Positions 56,001 through 64,000 of a stretch of 64,000 nucleotides of DNA are shown piece by piece. A program made the position numbers and the translations under genes. Source of the DNA: Podospora comata (lineage: Eukaryota > Ascomycota > Sordariomycetes > Sordariales > Podosporaceae). The notes below the pieces were generated by a model, which saw only the letters and a list, made by a program, of their open reading frames with translations, searched no databases and was not told the origin of the DNA. Position 1 is the stretch's first letter; each line of letters starts with the position of its first letter. The stretch spans positions 4,464,001-4,528,000 of the forward strand of contig CP071497.1 of the NCBI GenBank assembly GCA_017354895.1, written 5' to 3'.

Positions 56001-59000
56001 ATTCTGATACTCCTCTTGAGAATCTGGAGCAATTGGCTCATCGAAATCCTCTTGGGCTGGTTCGTCGTATGTCGCATCTTGCGGTTGCTCTTCGAGGTCC
56101 TCCTGGATATATTCATCTGTCGCTTCGTTGTATATTTGGTCTTCGACGTACTGTTCCGATACCTGCTCGACTGCTGGTTCATTGTCTGGTTCTTCGTAAG
56201 TCTGTTCCTGGTATACTTCTGCAGCGGCTTGCTCGTTTGCTTGGACAATCTCTTCCTCGGAAGCTGGCTCCTCATATGCTGGTTCGTGGTGAGATGGCTC
56301 ATCGTATGTCGGCTCACCGTCTTCCTCTTGAGATGCTGGCTCCTCGTAAACCTCCGCGGAAGAATCATCATAGACAGGTTCGTCAGCAACCTCTTCAATG
56401 GGCTGTGAAATATGCTCCTCATATGCCTCCCCATCAGGCTGCTCATATACCTCCTCACTTGGCTCCTCATAGAAGTCCTGCGCCGGCTCCTCATTCTCCT
56501 GCTGAATCGGCCCCTCGTAGGCTTCCTCGGCCAGCTCCTCATACACATCCTGAGCCGACTCTTCATATATATCTTGAACAGGCTCCTCATTCAACTCCCC
56601 GTACACCTCTGGCCCTTGTTCCTCATATACCTCCTGAATTGGCTGTCCAAACTCCTCTTGAAGAGGCTTATCATACGCATCTTCTGCAGCAGGCTCCTCT
56701 GTAACAGGCTCCTCTGCAGCAGGCTGCTCATACACCTCTTCAGCAACCGGCTCTTCGTACACCTCCTCCACTGGCTCTTCGTAAACCTCCTCAACTGGTT
56801 CTTCATACGCCTCTTCAACAAGGGGTTCTTCATACACCTCCTCAGCCGGTTCTTCATACACCTCCTCAGCCGGTTCTTCATACACCTCCTCAGCCGGTTC
56901 TTCATACACCTCCTCAGCCGGTTCTTCATACACCTCCTCAGCCGGTTCTTCATACACCTCCTCAGCCGGTTCTTCATACACCTCCTCAGCCGGTTCTTCA
57001 TACACCTCCTCAGCCAGTTCTTCATACACCTCCTCAGCCGGTTCTTCGTACACCTCCTCAGCCGGTTCCTCGTACACCTCCTCAGCCGGTTCCTCGTAAA
57101 ACTCGTCCACTGATTCTTCGTAAAACTCCTCAGCTGGCTCCTCATAGAACTCCGCAGCTGGCTCTTCAAATGCTTCTTCGACTGGCTCCTCATCTTGAAA
57201 GCCCTCGTCGAATACCAGATCATCCTCTTGCACAAAGTCAACGTCTTCCGCAAATGCTTCGCCTTCCGCATCGCCAAACTCCTCTTCCATGGGCTGTTCG
57301 GGTTCAAGCTCTGGTTCTGGTTCCAGTTCTGGCTCATAGTCACCAATCTCCTCCTCTACATACACTTCAGGCTCTGGCTCCGGTTCATATACCGGCTCTG
57401 GTTCAGGCTCATAGACTTCCTCAGGTTCCAGCTCTGCTTCGAAGGTACGGTCAAACTCAGCTTCAAATGCTGGTTCAGGTTCGGGTTCATATGCTGGTTC
57501 GGACTCGGGCTCATACGCTGGTTCTGGCTCCGGCTCCGGCTCATAGGCTGGCTCAGGCTCCGGCTCGTAGGCTAACTCCGGGTCGTATGAGGGCTCTTCC
57601 AATGCTGGTTCGTCCGCGGGCTCTGGCCTGTAGCCGTCTTCAAAACCGGTATCCATGGGCTCCAAGGTGCGGTCGCCTTCGTCATACATTTCGTCCTGAG
57701 TGGCATCCTCGTACATGGCTTCTTCTGGTTCACCAAACTCTTCAACTGGGCCCTGGTCATCCAGATACTCTTCGTCCATGGGAGCTGGGTCTTCGTCAAA
57801 CCCCTCTTCCATGATCTGCTCCTCCTCATATACCTCCTCCTCCACTGGAGCCTCCTCTTCAAACAGAGGTTCTTCCTCAAATGGAGGCTCCTCCTCAAAT
57901 GGAGGTTCCTCCTCAAATGGGGCTTCCTCTCCGAATGGGGCTTCCTCTTCCTCCTCTCCAAACTCCATGTCTTCGCCCCGATCACCCTCTTCGCCAAACT
58001 CATCACCCATCTCCTCAGCATATTCGTCGCCTTCTCCAAGCTCTTCACCCACATCCTCGCCCATCTCTTCGTCGAACTCATCACCTGTGGAATTGTTAGC
58101 AAAGCTGTCTTTCGTCATGTGTGAGATGATGGTGAGCTCGCCTTCAGGATAGTCTTGGGCGAATTCCTCCTCGGCAAGCTCCTCCTCGAACGGTTCGCCG
58201 GCCTCTTCATCGTCGAAACCGCGCTCGCCATCCTCGGCGAAGTCTTCTTCCAGCAAACCATCCTCAGCATATTCACCCTCAGCATATTCACCCTCAGCAG
58301 CCTCGCCATCTGCGAATCCATCCCCGAATTCCTCACTATTGGCGAGCTCACCATCTTCCTGGTACTCACCTTCGGCAAACTCTTGTTCCCCTTCTGCACC
58401 CTCGCCATCGAAGTCCTCGTCCAGACCCCGCTCACCGTCTTCAAAGTCGCCCTCCTCACCAAATTCACCCTCCTCAGCAAACTCTCCTTCTTCGCCAAAT
58501 TCTTCGCCTTCGGCAAACTCTGCACCTTCACCTTCAAATTCTCCCTCCTCAACATACTCTCCCTCACCGTCCATAAACTCGTCATCATCCAAACCACGCT
58601 CACCATCCTCAAACTCACCGTCCATTTCTGGATCAAATTCGCCCTCGCCCTCTTCACCTTCCTCATATTCACCCTCCTCGCCTTCCACGTACCCACCTTC
58701 TTCTTCACCTTCAGCATACTCACCTTCCTCCTCACCCTCCATGTACTCACCCTCCTCAGCAAACTCACCTTCTTCCATGTCCTCATCCAAGCCGCGCTCG
58801 CCATCCTCTTCGTCATAGCCCTCACCTTGCTCCTCCCCTTCAAAGCCTTCCTCTTCAGCGTACTCTTCCTCGCCTTGGAGGTACTCTTCTTCAGAGAGCT
58901 CCTCCTCTTCACCCTCCTCAACATACTCCTCCTCGTCCTCTGCAATCTCGTCCTCATCAAGCTCCCGCTCACCATCTTCCTCGTCAAGGAACTCCCCCTC

Positions 59001-62000
59001 TTCAACTTCACCCTCACCATCCTCGAGATACTCTGGTTCTTCCAACGGCTCACCCTCAACATACCCCTCCTCTCCCTCCCCATTCACCTCCTCCCCCTCC
59101 TCTCCCTCCTCATACTCCTCCTCATCCTCATCCTCATCCCAGCCAAGGTCGTGAGTCATACCAGGCGGACCATACATCGCCGCAGCAGGAGTATCAAGAA
59201 CAGCATACATATTCTTCTCAACAACAAACTTTTCCTCATCGTCATCGTAGACGGTGAAGAGGTCGTCGTCATCTTCTTCGTCGAGCAACTCAGAGACAAG
59301 CTCGTCCTCGTTGAAGTCGTCTTCGAACTCAGCAGCTTCGTCTTGACCGGAGAGGTATTCACCTTCTTGGTCTTCTTCAAGCAGGTCTTGTCCTTCCTCG
59401 GCTTCGAAGAAGATATCGCGTTCGCCATCTTTGCCTTGATATTCTTCTTGGCCTTCAAAGTCCTCTTCCTGGTCGTTGAATTCTGGTTGTGCGTCGAGTT
59501 CCTCCCGACCTTCAACGTCCTCTTGGCCATCAAATTCCGGTTGGTCGTCATAATCTTGCTGACGGTCGAAGTCTTCTTGGTCCTCCTCAAGATCCGACCC
59601 ACACTCGCCATCGTCGCCGAAATGCTGATCGTCTTGGGGCTCTTCCTGGTCTTGGTACTCATCTTGGTTGTCAAAGTCCTCTTGCTGATCGAGGTCCTCA
59701 TTCCCATCAAGTTCACCCTGGTCGCCAAAGTGTTCTTGATCTTCAAGATATTCCTGCTCATCTTCAATATCCAGGGAGCGCTCGCCGTCGCCGTCGAAAT
59801 CCTCTTGGCCTTCGAAGTCTTCTTGCTCATCAAAGTTGTCTTGGCTTTCGTGCTCCTCCTCGTCCTGACCCTCAAACTCTTCCTGGCCGTCGAAGTCTTG
59901 TTGCTCTTCGAGGTTGACTTCGCACTCAAAGACCTCCTCAACCTCGCGATCTAGCTCTCCATCTCCTTCTGGCTCTGCACATTTCTGATTGTGAAGCTCC
60001 TCAAAGGTGATGTGATCGTCAGCGGTAGGGATCTCGAGAACACCCAAGTCACCAGAGATGGTGTTGAGAAAGTCGGCGTCAAAGGCTTCCTCAAGTTCAC
60101 GGAGCTCTTCTTCGGTCATTCGAGGTTCTTCAGGCTGAGCTTCGTCTTCGAGAGCAACTTCTTCAGAGACTTCTTCCTCTAAGCCCTCTTCGTCGACCTG
60201 TTCGTCGCCAAGGGGCTCCTCGTCAAAAGCCTCGTCGTCAATAGCGTGCTCATCGTCATAGTACTCATCCTCCCTGTCCTCAAGTGGCTGATCATCAACA
60301 GGGATGCCATCACCCTCAAAGACCTCATCATCAAGCGAGCGTTGACCGTCGACAAATTCGTCATTTTGTGGGGTGTACTCGCCATCTTCCAAAGGAGCCT
60401 CTTCATCGTACTGGGCGTTGTCTTCTCCGGCATATTCGCCGTCATCGACGGGTGCTTCCTCCTGATACTGAACGTCATCCTCAGCGTACTCGCCGTCCTC
60501 GACAGGTTCCACTTCGTTAAACTGGTTGTCGCCGTTTTGAGACGGATACTCTTCCTCTTCGTACGCGGGGTCTTCTTCGTATTCTTGGCCTTCAACGGGG
60601 ATTTCTTCGTCGTAATGCTCCGAGTCCTCGTGATCAACGAAACCTTCACCGTCAGCTTCTTCGACGAAATCCTCAGGTAGAGAGCGCTCCCCGTCGATTA
60701 AGTCCTCTTCCTCTGGCTGATACTCATTTTCCTGAAGGGGGAGATCTTCGTCGTATGGCGGAGCATCGTTGTCGAGGGCCTCGGTGTTGAGTTCTTCCTC
60801 GCCATTGGTGAACTGCTGCTGGTCATCTTCGGGGTATTCATCATCTTCCGGAGCAGGCTCCTCGTCGTATTGATCGTCAGCAGTAAACTCGGCATCTTCG
60901 TCGAAGTATTCCTGGTCGCTGGGTTGGTACTCTTCATTGCAAATCTCGTCTTCAGCGGGAGGTACTTCATATGCGTAGCCATCTTCGTCGACGAAATTAT
61001 CGTTGTCCGGGGGATTGTCTTGGGCATCTTCATCGTAGAGGGCTTCATCAACAGGTGCCTCTTCATCAGTGAAATCCTGGGTTTCAGAGGAATAGTCGAC
61101 TTCTTGGCCGGCAACAGCCTCCTCAACGATATGCTCCTCTTCCAATGCTGCTTCCTTCTCGTATTGAACCTGACCGTCATCAACGGACTGAGAAGCGTCC
61201 TCGTCGAGATATTCACCGTCAGATTGAACTCGATCCTCTGGGAACTCGTCACGAATGGGGCTCTCAACAGGAGTCAAATCCTGGGACGTGAAACCTCCGT
61301 CGACAGAACTGTTTTCGAATGAGCGATCAGCCTCAATTGCTTCATCGGCATCTTCCAGAGGAAAATCATCATCTTCTACAGTAAGGGCCTCCTCCTCTCT
61401 GTATTGGACTTGATCTTCGTCGGCGGGGCAGTCTTCCGCTGGAAGATCCTCTTCTTGGTCTTCAGGTGTCATCTCGGCGCCATCTTCATCCACAACTTGC
61501 TCGTCGTCCGAGGCAGCAGGGGTGAGTTCATCAGTGTCTTGCCCCAATAATCCCTCCTTGCCGTCAGAGGCGTTCTCATATGATGTCTCCGCCTCCTCGG
61601 GAAACTCGTCATCAAACGATTCAGCATGTGGAGAACGAGCCTCGTCATCTGAGGCACCGCCTTCAGTTTCGAGGGTATCTTCTGGAAAAGCGTCATCTGA
61701 GGTAGGGGTAGCCTGACCTTCCGCGTAGTCGTCTTCAGCGCAGTCTTCTTCTGAAAGCTCGGCATGGGCAAGGTTTTCGGGGGTGTTGGTTTCTGGCAGG
61801 TTTACATCCTCTTGATGGACGGCTTCCTCCTCTACAGTCTCATCAACCAGTTCGGGAGACCGATCCACCTCTACGTTCGCCTCCTCATCCTCAGCGACGT
61901 ATTCGCTTTCCTGTCGGTCCTCGCGAGAGAAATCCTCCTCAGGGGAATCCTGCTCGTAAAGCCCATCATCATTGACCTCGTCCTGGCGAGGCTGAAAATC

Positions 62001-64000
62001 CTCGTGGCCGGTCCCCATGAGGCGCTCTCCATTCTCATCAGAGGACTCGGGATCTTTCAGGCTGTATTCCACCTCCTCAAAGTTGTCAGAGATCACCTCA
62101 TCCTGGTTGATGTCTTGGAAGCTTTCATCCTCGGAAGCTTGGTCATACTGCTCAGAGTCGGGGATGTGCTCCTGGGCGAGGTCATCGTCGGCGGCGTCAT
62201 GTTCTTGGTGCGCGGAAAGGGTTTCGGCATCGGCGAGCTCCTGGGTTTCTTCATCTTCCGGGATGCTCTGAGAATCGACGGCGTCGTCGTCGTCCTGAAC
62301 CAAGTCCTCTGGTTCCGTTGAAGGAAGAGGGGAGTCCAGCGCCTGGTCGACATCGGCCCGAGTCTCTTCGTCATTTGATGCATCTTCAATGATGGGGGTT
62401 TGAGGCTGGGAGATGATATCGTCGTCGACTGCGATATCCTCGTCTTCATGGACCTCGCCGTGATCAAACTCTTCCTGTTCAACCTCCTCGTCTTGATCGC
62501 CGTCTTGTTCAACTTGCTCGTGCTGGCAGTCCTGCTGAGCCTCGTCTTGGTCCACCTCCTCGTCGTCCTGAACAGGCTCCTCATGGCCAACCTGCTCCTG
62601 ATCAACCTCTTCATCCAGCTCTGACTCAACACCCTCGCCATCAGAAACCTGTTCTTGGCCATCATGCTCTTCATTTTCGTCAAGGTTATCCTTAACGGGC
62701 ATTTCTTGGTCCAAACCAGCCTCTTGATCTTGCAAGGATGCCGATTCATCACCAGCGACGGATTGATCACCAGTGGAGACTTCAAGGCCAACATCTCCTA
62801 GGTCAAGCTCATCAAACTCAAGACCTTGCTCTTCCGCATCATCCGCTCCTGAGGTAATATCGCCTGACTGGGGATCGTCATTCCCTTCATCGGCAGCATG
62901 TTCCTGCGGTCCAGAAACGACAAACTCGAACCGTGGTTGACCTTCGAGACTCTCTGGCTCGAAATCAGGCTCATCTTCCAATGGCGGGTTTTCTTGGTAG
63001 TAGTCGTCAAGTGTCTGCCCATCTTCTTCGTCTTCGCCGTACGGGATAGTTGGTGGAGGGTTGTAGTATGAGCCGAGATCAGCTGTTGTTTGATCATCGT
63101 ATGGGTTGGAAAGATGTCGCTCTTGATACAGTGGGTGGTCCTCTGGAATGCCATCATCGCCGTAGTCCCCGATCGTGAAACCAGGTGAGTCTAGTGGTTC
63201 GTCACCTTCGACCTCTAGTTGTGGGGATGCCGGGGGTTGGTCTTCTCCTGGAGGCTCATCGACTGGCGGTTGCGGTGATGGTGATGGCGAGTCTGATTGT
63301 GTAGACAGGATTGATGGCTCTGTCTGTTCCGGCTCCGATGGAACAGCAACGGGGACTGGAACAACCTCATTCTTTTTTGGTGCCTCGACGGTGAAATCCT
63401 TCTTGATGCATGGATTTTCCCGTCTCCGCCTCCCATTTTTCCTCGGGCTGTAGCAGTCCTCCTTTTTGTGATCTTTCCCATCCCTATCCCGGTGCCACTC
63501 CAAATTCCAATGCCATGGCCCTCCCTCAGCAACCTTCCTCCCATTCCACGTGCCAAGATAAATGTTAAACGGGCTAATAACCCAATTTTCCTCGCTGAAC
63601 GGACCATTACACTTCTTGCAGGCCGTGTCCTCCGCATAATCCGCCACCTTTGGCGCCAAAAACCCATTAAAAGCCGCATCATCATCAAAAGCATTAATGG
63701 CCTCACACTCCCCACATCTCCACGCCTCGGGAGTCTGATCAAACTCTCCCACAACCCTCTTGTCGCTGGTGGCAATCTCCCGTGACCCAGAAGAGTTCAC
63801 AATCATGCAGTTTGAGCAGTCGACAAAGGCATGATCACACTCCCCGCACACCTCGAGCGGCTTGAACAAACTGCTCGATGCCCAGCACCTGCAGCATTTC
63901 CGCCGCCCGGGCACGCCCTTCCTCTCTTCTTCTGTAAACTCCTCTGGTGATTTGGCGATAGGAAGTGAAAAGTCCCCTCTCACAAAAGAGATCCCCGGTG
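53025..64000 (-). CDS. Giant acidic repetitive protein, 5'-partial, at least 3,650 aa
   Basis: The minus-strand frame is open from the window edge to the stop at 53025-53027 with no ATG near the edge, so the true start or an upstream exon lies beyond 64000. The N-terminal region has paired cysteines (CCRC, CGEC, CSNC, CGEC, CKKC, roughly 63590-63910), a likely zinc-binding domain. A Pro/Ser segment leads to some 2,000 residues of Glu/Asp-rich sequence. It contains Arg-anchored DGERxLD blocks, [13 protein letters not shown] stretches and an 8-residue VYEEPAEE array. After Pro/Gln-rich linkers comes one hydrophobic segment ([17 protein letters not shown], about 54325-54378). Repeated KKxGFWARLF-like motifs precede the end, [10 protein letters not shown]. 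No enzyme domain is seen. A membrane-associated or scaffold role is possible, but the function is unknown. Confidence 0.8.
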   Translation of the reverse strand, partial: PGISFVRGDFSLPIAKSPEEFTEEERKGVPGRRKCCRCWASSSLFKPLEVCGECDHAFVDCSNCMIVNSSGSREIATSDKRVVGEFDQTPEAWRCGECEAINAFDDDAAFNGFLAPKVADYAEDTACKKCNGPFSEENWVISPFNIYLGTWNGRKVAEGGPWHWNLEWHRDRDGKDHKKEDCYSPRKNGRRRRENPCIKKDFTVEAPKKNEVVPVPVAVPSEPEQTEPSILSTQSDSPSPSPQPPVDEPPGEDQPPASPQLEVEGDEPLDSPGFTIGDYGDDGIPEDHPLYQERHLSNPYDDQTTADLGSYYNPPPTIPYGEDEEDGQTLDDYYQENPPLEDEPDFEPESLEGQPRFEFVVSGPQEHAADEGNDDPQSGDITSGADDAEEQGLEFDELDLGDVGLEVSTGDQSVAGDESASLQDQEAGLDQEMPVKDNLDENEEHDGQEQVSDGEGVESELDEEVDQEQVGHEEPVQDDEEVDQDEAQQDCQHEQVEQDGDQDEEVEQEEFDHGEVHEDEDIAVDDDIISQPQTPIIEDASNDEETRADVDQALDSPLPSTEPEDLVQDDDDAVDSQSIPEDEETQELADAETLSAHQEHDAADDDLAQEHIPDSEQYDQASEDESFQDINQDEVISDNFEEVEYSLKDPESSDENGERLMGTGHEDFQPRQDEVNDDGLYEQDSPEEDFSREDRQESEYVAEDEEANVEVDRSPELVDETVEEEAVHQEDVNLPETNTPENLAHAELSEEDCAEDDYAEGQATPTSDDAFPEDTLETEGGASDDEARSPHAESFDDEFPEEAETSYENASDGKEGLLGQDTDELTPAASDDEQVVDEDGAEMTPEDQEEDLPAEDCPADEDQVQYREEEALTVEDDDFPLEDADEAIEADRSFENSSVDGGFTSQDLTPVESPIRDEFPEDRVQSDGEYLDEDASQSVDDGQVQYEKEAALEEEHIVEEAVAGQEVDYSSETQDFTDEEAPVDEALYDEDAQDNPPDNDNFVDEDGYAYEVPPAEDEICNEEYQPSDQEYFDEDAEFTADDQYDEEPAPEDDEYPEDDQQQFTNGEEELNTEALDNDAPPYDEDLPLQENEYQPEEEDLIDGERSLPEDFVEEADGEGFVDHEDSEHYDEEIPVEGQEYEEDPAYEEEEYPSQNGDNQFNEVEPVEDGEYAEDDVQYQEEAPVDDGEYAGEDNAQYDEEAPLEDGEYTPQNDEFVDGQRSLDDEVFEGDGIPVDDQPLEDREDEYYDDEHAIDDEAFDEEPLGDEQVDEEGLEEEVSEEVALEDEAQPEEPRMTEEELRELEEAFDADFLNTISGDLGVLEIPTADDHITFEELHNQKCAEPEGDGELDREVEEVFECEVNLEEQQDFDGQEEFEGQDEEEHESQDNFDEQEDFEGQEDFDGDGERSLDIEDEQEYLEDQEHFGDQGELDGNEDLDQQEDFDNQDEYQDQEEPQDDQHFGDDGECGSDLEEDQEDFDRQQDYDDQPEFDGQEDVEGREELDAQPEFNDQEEDFEGQEEYQGKDGERDIFFEAEEGQDLLEEDQEGEYLSGQDEAAEFEDDFNEDELVSELLDEEDDDDLFTVYDDDEEKFVVEKNMYAVLDTPAAAMYGPPGMTHDLGWDEDEDEEEYEEGEEGEEVNGEGEEGYVEGEPLEEPEYLEDGEGEVEEGEFLDEEDGERELDEDEIAEDEEEYVEEGEEEELSEEEYLQGEEEYAEEEGFEGEEQGEGYDEEDGERGLDEDMEEGEFAEEGEYMEGEEEGEYAEGEEEGGYVEGEEGEYEEGEEGEGEFDPEMDGEFEDGERGLDDDEFMDGEGEYVEEGEFEGEGAEFAEGEEFGEEGEFAEEGEFGEEGDFEDGERGLDEDFDGEGAEGEQEFAEGEYQEDGELANSEEFGDGFADGEAAEGEYAEGEYAEDGLLEEDFAEDGERGFDDEEAGEPFEEELAEEEFAQDYPEGELTIISHMTKDSFANNSTGDEFDEEMGEDVGEELGEGDEYAEEMGDEFGEEGDRGEDMEFGEEEEEAPFGEEAPFEEEPPFEEEPPFEEEPLFEEEAPVEEEVYEEEQIMEEGFDEDPAPMDEEYLDDQGPVEEFGEPEEAMYEDATQDEMYDEGDRTLEPMDTGFEDGYRPEPADEPALEEPSYDPELAYEPEPEPAYEPEPEPEPAYEPESEPAYEPEPEPAFEAEFDRTFEAELEPEEVYEPEPEPVYEPEPEPEVYVEEEIGDYEPELEPEPELEPEQPMEEEFGDAEGEAFAEDVDFVQEDDLVFDEGFQDEEPVEEAFEEPAAEFYEEPAEEFYEESVDEFYEEPAEEVYEEPAEEVYEEPAEEVYEELAEEVYEEPAEEVYEEPAEEVYEEPAEEVYEEPAEEVYEEPAEEVYEEPAEEVYEEPAEEVYEEPLVEEAYEEPVEEVYEEPVEEVYEEPVAEEVYEQPAAEEPVTEEPAAEDAYDKPLQEEFGQPIQEVYEEQGPEVYGELNEEPVQDIYEESAQDVYEELAEEAYEGPIQQENEEPAQDFYEEPSEEVYEQPDGEAYEEHISQPIEEVADEPVYDDSSAEVYEEPASQEEDGEPTYDEPSHHEPAYEEPASEEEIVQANEQAAAEVYQEQTYEEPDNEPAVEQVSEQYVEDQIYNEATDEYIQEDLEEQPQDATYDEPAQEDFDEPIAPDSQEEYQNMVQEPNQEHGQVPVEQSYEEPGQDLYSGQGWGGDLTEDEASYTDEQPQYHEELHSQPEDDVLPVHPEPTPSYQGPIDDLSPPPSPPLNQPQLEPETREDESETIIVYSDEEVVYPVAQEIHQALDEEPYNPEETSGEPHHTDEPFPRPITPDDDTYGSNALSPSFNNHLKSPAVASNWGRDSQLLSPRPLTPPPEDMQQDVEYVSSPVPGWDASQHRPVTPPDDPHDHEMLSPLTFQQSPLVDSRFTSTEHYHQEQNIEEKDDSYDHTGWAGENAMTSPQTPAEVDHIYPAAWPRPPKFPVQQSTRGFAAPPSPMESAQSPAVDTNTYLSKHDSIGDDRRLSEPEFEIMNADARNLDTYAPVERSPVSHQMPPQSPQRVSKDYSARQTSVSPVRVESVDYQVPHDRPSIEEYMQDEPASPYEDYTYVQPEQIAQDGYDQQQPKCHSYTSSPAIIVQEERVVEQQQYQPPPPPPPPSRPLSLFPKQTHPTEQQTRSANPGLRSNSQDAYQANEPMQLNSVSDNNTQDAVTANVTAKHGANTQRYLWLLPLMATATLGFGMESLEEQYHTSTGKSSGWTFKGLFGFGKQKQSTTETPGSSGNSPIVKQTEQSRPVSQPPPPTATSSRGLNVVQNNTSRTPSLAPQPANEWNVANDTNVEEPAPKKKGFFAWFGRRDKTVVTDVEAPSPIPQESYEMQNTRQARAMEPTRQSANFGNMATVERGPQNFQSRQMMAAERLPADKADEAPKKRGFWARLFGKKSQLQKQSPRASPREAVSGGSPDIDAQQPEKRKGFWARLFSRSKKKTQSTDDIEMGKMNTQDDQIARVGRVKSGSPQLMQGPNRRTSAVGAIVGPNARQQQTPQQWQQTIPEYNEAEFDEPPKPKKKRGLFTRSRAKKAATVKNKNKDKGKGKAAQKTDGEWEDIDEQRHEMTPRPPTQPKPARVKKYGAVVGNSEGLAQQHVTGPRQKERGRARTGAAAVNPKNWFWMDVYWK
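53337..54272 (-). repeat. C-terminal basic-aromatic motif repeats of the giant protein
   Basis: Five related motifs occur in order: KGLFGFGKQ (about 54244-54272), [12 protein letters not shown] (53988-54018), [13 protein letters not shown] (53729-53768), [16 protein letters not shown] (53606-53643) and [14 protein letters not shown] (53325-53361). Spacers are disordered Pro/Ser/Gln-rich sequence of roughly 40-95 residues. Confidence 0.8.
56823..57100 (-). repeat. 24-bp tandem array encoding VYEEPAEE inside the giant gene
   Basis: About eleven near-identical 24-bp units, seen on the plus strand as TCATACACCTCCTCAGCCGG. One unit reads Leu for Pro. DNA identity is higher than protein constraint needs, suggesting recent expansion by slippage or unequal exchange. 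Confidence 0.9.

Noticed and set aside
56823-57100. Array considered as a CRISPR-like repeat
   Set aside because: It is a contiguous 24-bp coding repeat without spacers, in a eukaryotic gene.
55691-57814. Several long plus-strand frames opposite the giant gene
   Set aside because: They are antisense images of the repetitive acidic coding sequence; repeats keep them open without implying translation.
58155-59954. 599-codon plus-strand frame, Leu/Phe-rich, opposite the giant gene
   Set aside because: It is the exact antisense of Glu/Asp-rich codons (GAG/GAA become CTC/TTC). It has no independent promoter, domain or start context.
58115-63775. Arg/Lys-rich minus-strand frames overlapping the giant gene in another register
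   Set aside because: These are frame-shifted readings of GAAGAG-type repeats, producing artificial basic proteins.

Overview
The window looks like a chromosome segment of a filamentous ascomycete, most likely a sordariomycete. The evidence is short GT-AG introns of about 45-90 bp with CTRAC-like branch sites, HET, NACHT, AA9, CFEM and Hce2 families, and large AT-rich blocks in which CpA/TpG is almost absent while CpG is kept. That pattern is the hallmark of repeat-induced point mutation (RIP). The species cannot be named from sequence alone.

Layout. (1) 1-5100 is a RIP-decayed repeat block: an LTR-like fragment, a tRNA-like direct repeat, a non-mutated 0.6-kb island and a decayed Ty3/gypsy gag with an LTR at 4044-4427. 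(2) 5103-7046 is a complete, apparently un-RIPped Fot1/pogo transposon with terminal inverted repeats and TA flanks. (3) 8426-10805 is a broken half-size ABC transporter. 11.3-13.4 kb holds gene-poor repeats and a fragment resembling the N-terminus of a C2H2 transcription factor. (4) 13.3-17.23 kb and 29.65-33.03 kb are RIP-decayed blocks whose inner edges are an inverted pair of about 475-bp repeats. Between them is a 12.4-kb cassette: a HET-domain protein, a feruloyl esterase, an AA9 lytic polysaccharide monooxygenase, two uncharacterised genes and a decayed NACHT-type STAND gene cut off by the right-hand repeat. The right block also holds a solo LTR and a decayed pogo element.

(5) 33.2-53 kb is a mostly genic stretch: a membrane protein, a phytase-like esterase (three exons), an AAA-ATPase relic beside a kelch relic, an MFS transporter, a small secreted Hce2 protein, a truncated HET relic, a decayed SNF2/Rad5-type helicase and a GPI-anchored protein with three CFEM domains. 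(6) 53025-64000 is one uninterrupted minus-strand frame of at least 3,650 codons. It has an N-terminal Cys-rich zinc-binding-like region, a very long Glu/Asp-rich repetitive middle, a predicted membrane segment and a C-terminal series of basic-aromatic motifs. It is the least explained object here and runs off the window edge.

How it fits together. Plant cell-wall degradation (feruloyl esterase, AA9), surface and secreted proteins (CFEM, Hce2) and self/non-self recognition genes (HET, NACHT) sit among decayed transposons. At least five genes of accessory type (ABC, NACHT, AAA, HET, SNF2) carry frameshifts, nonsense codons, truncations or lost catalytic residues. The region therefore looks like a fast-evolving accessory compartment next to a conserved-looking gene block.
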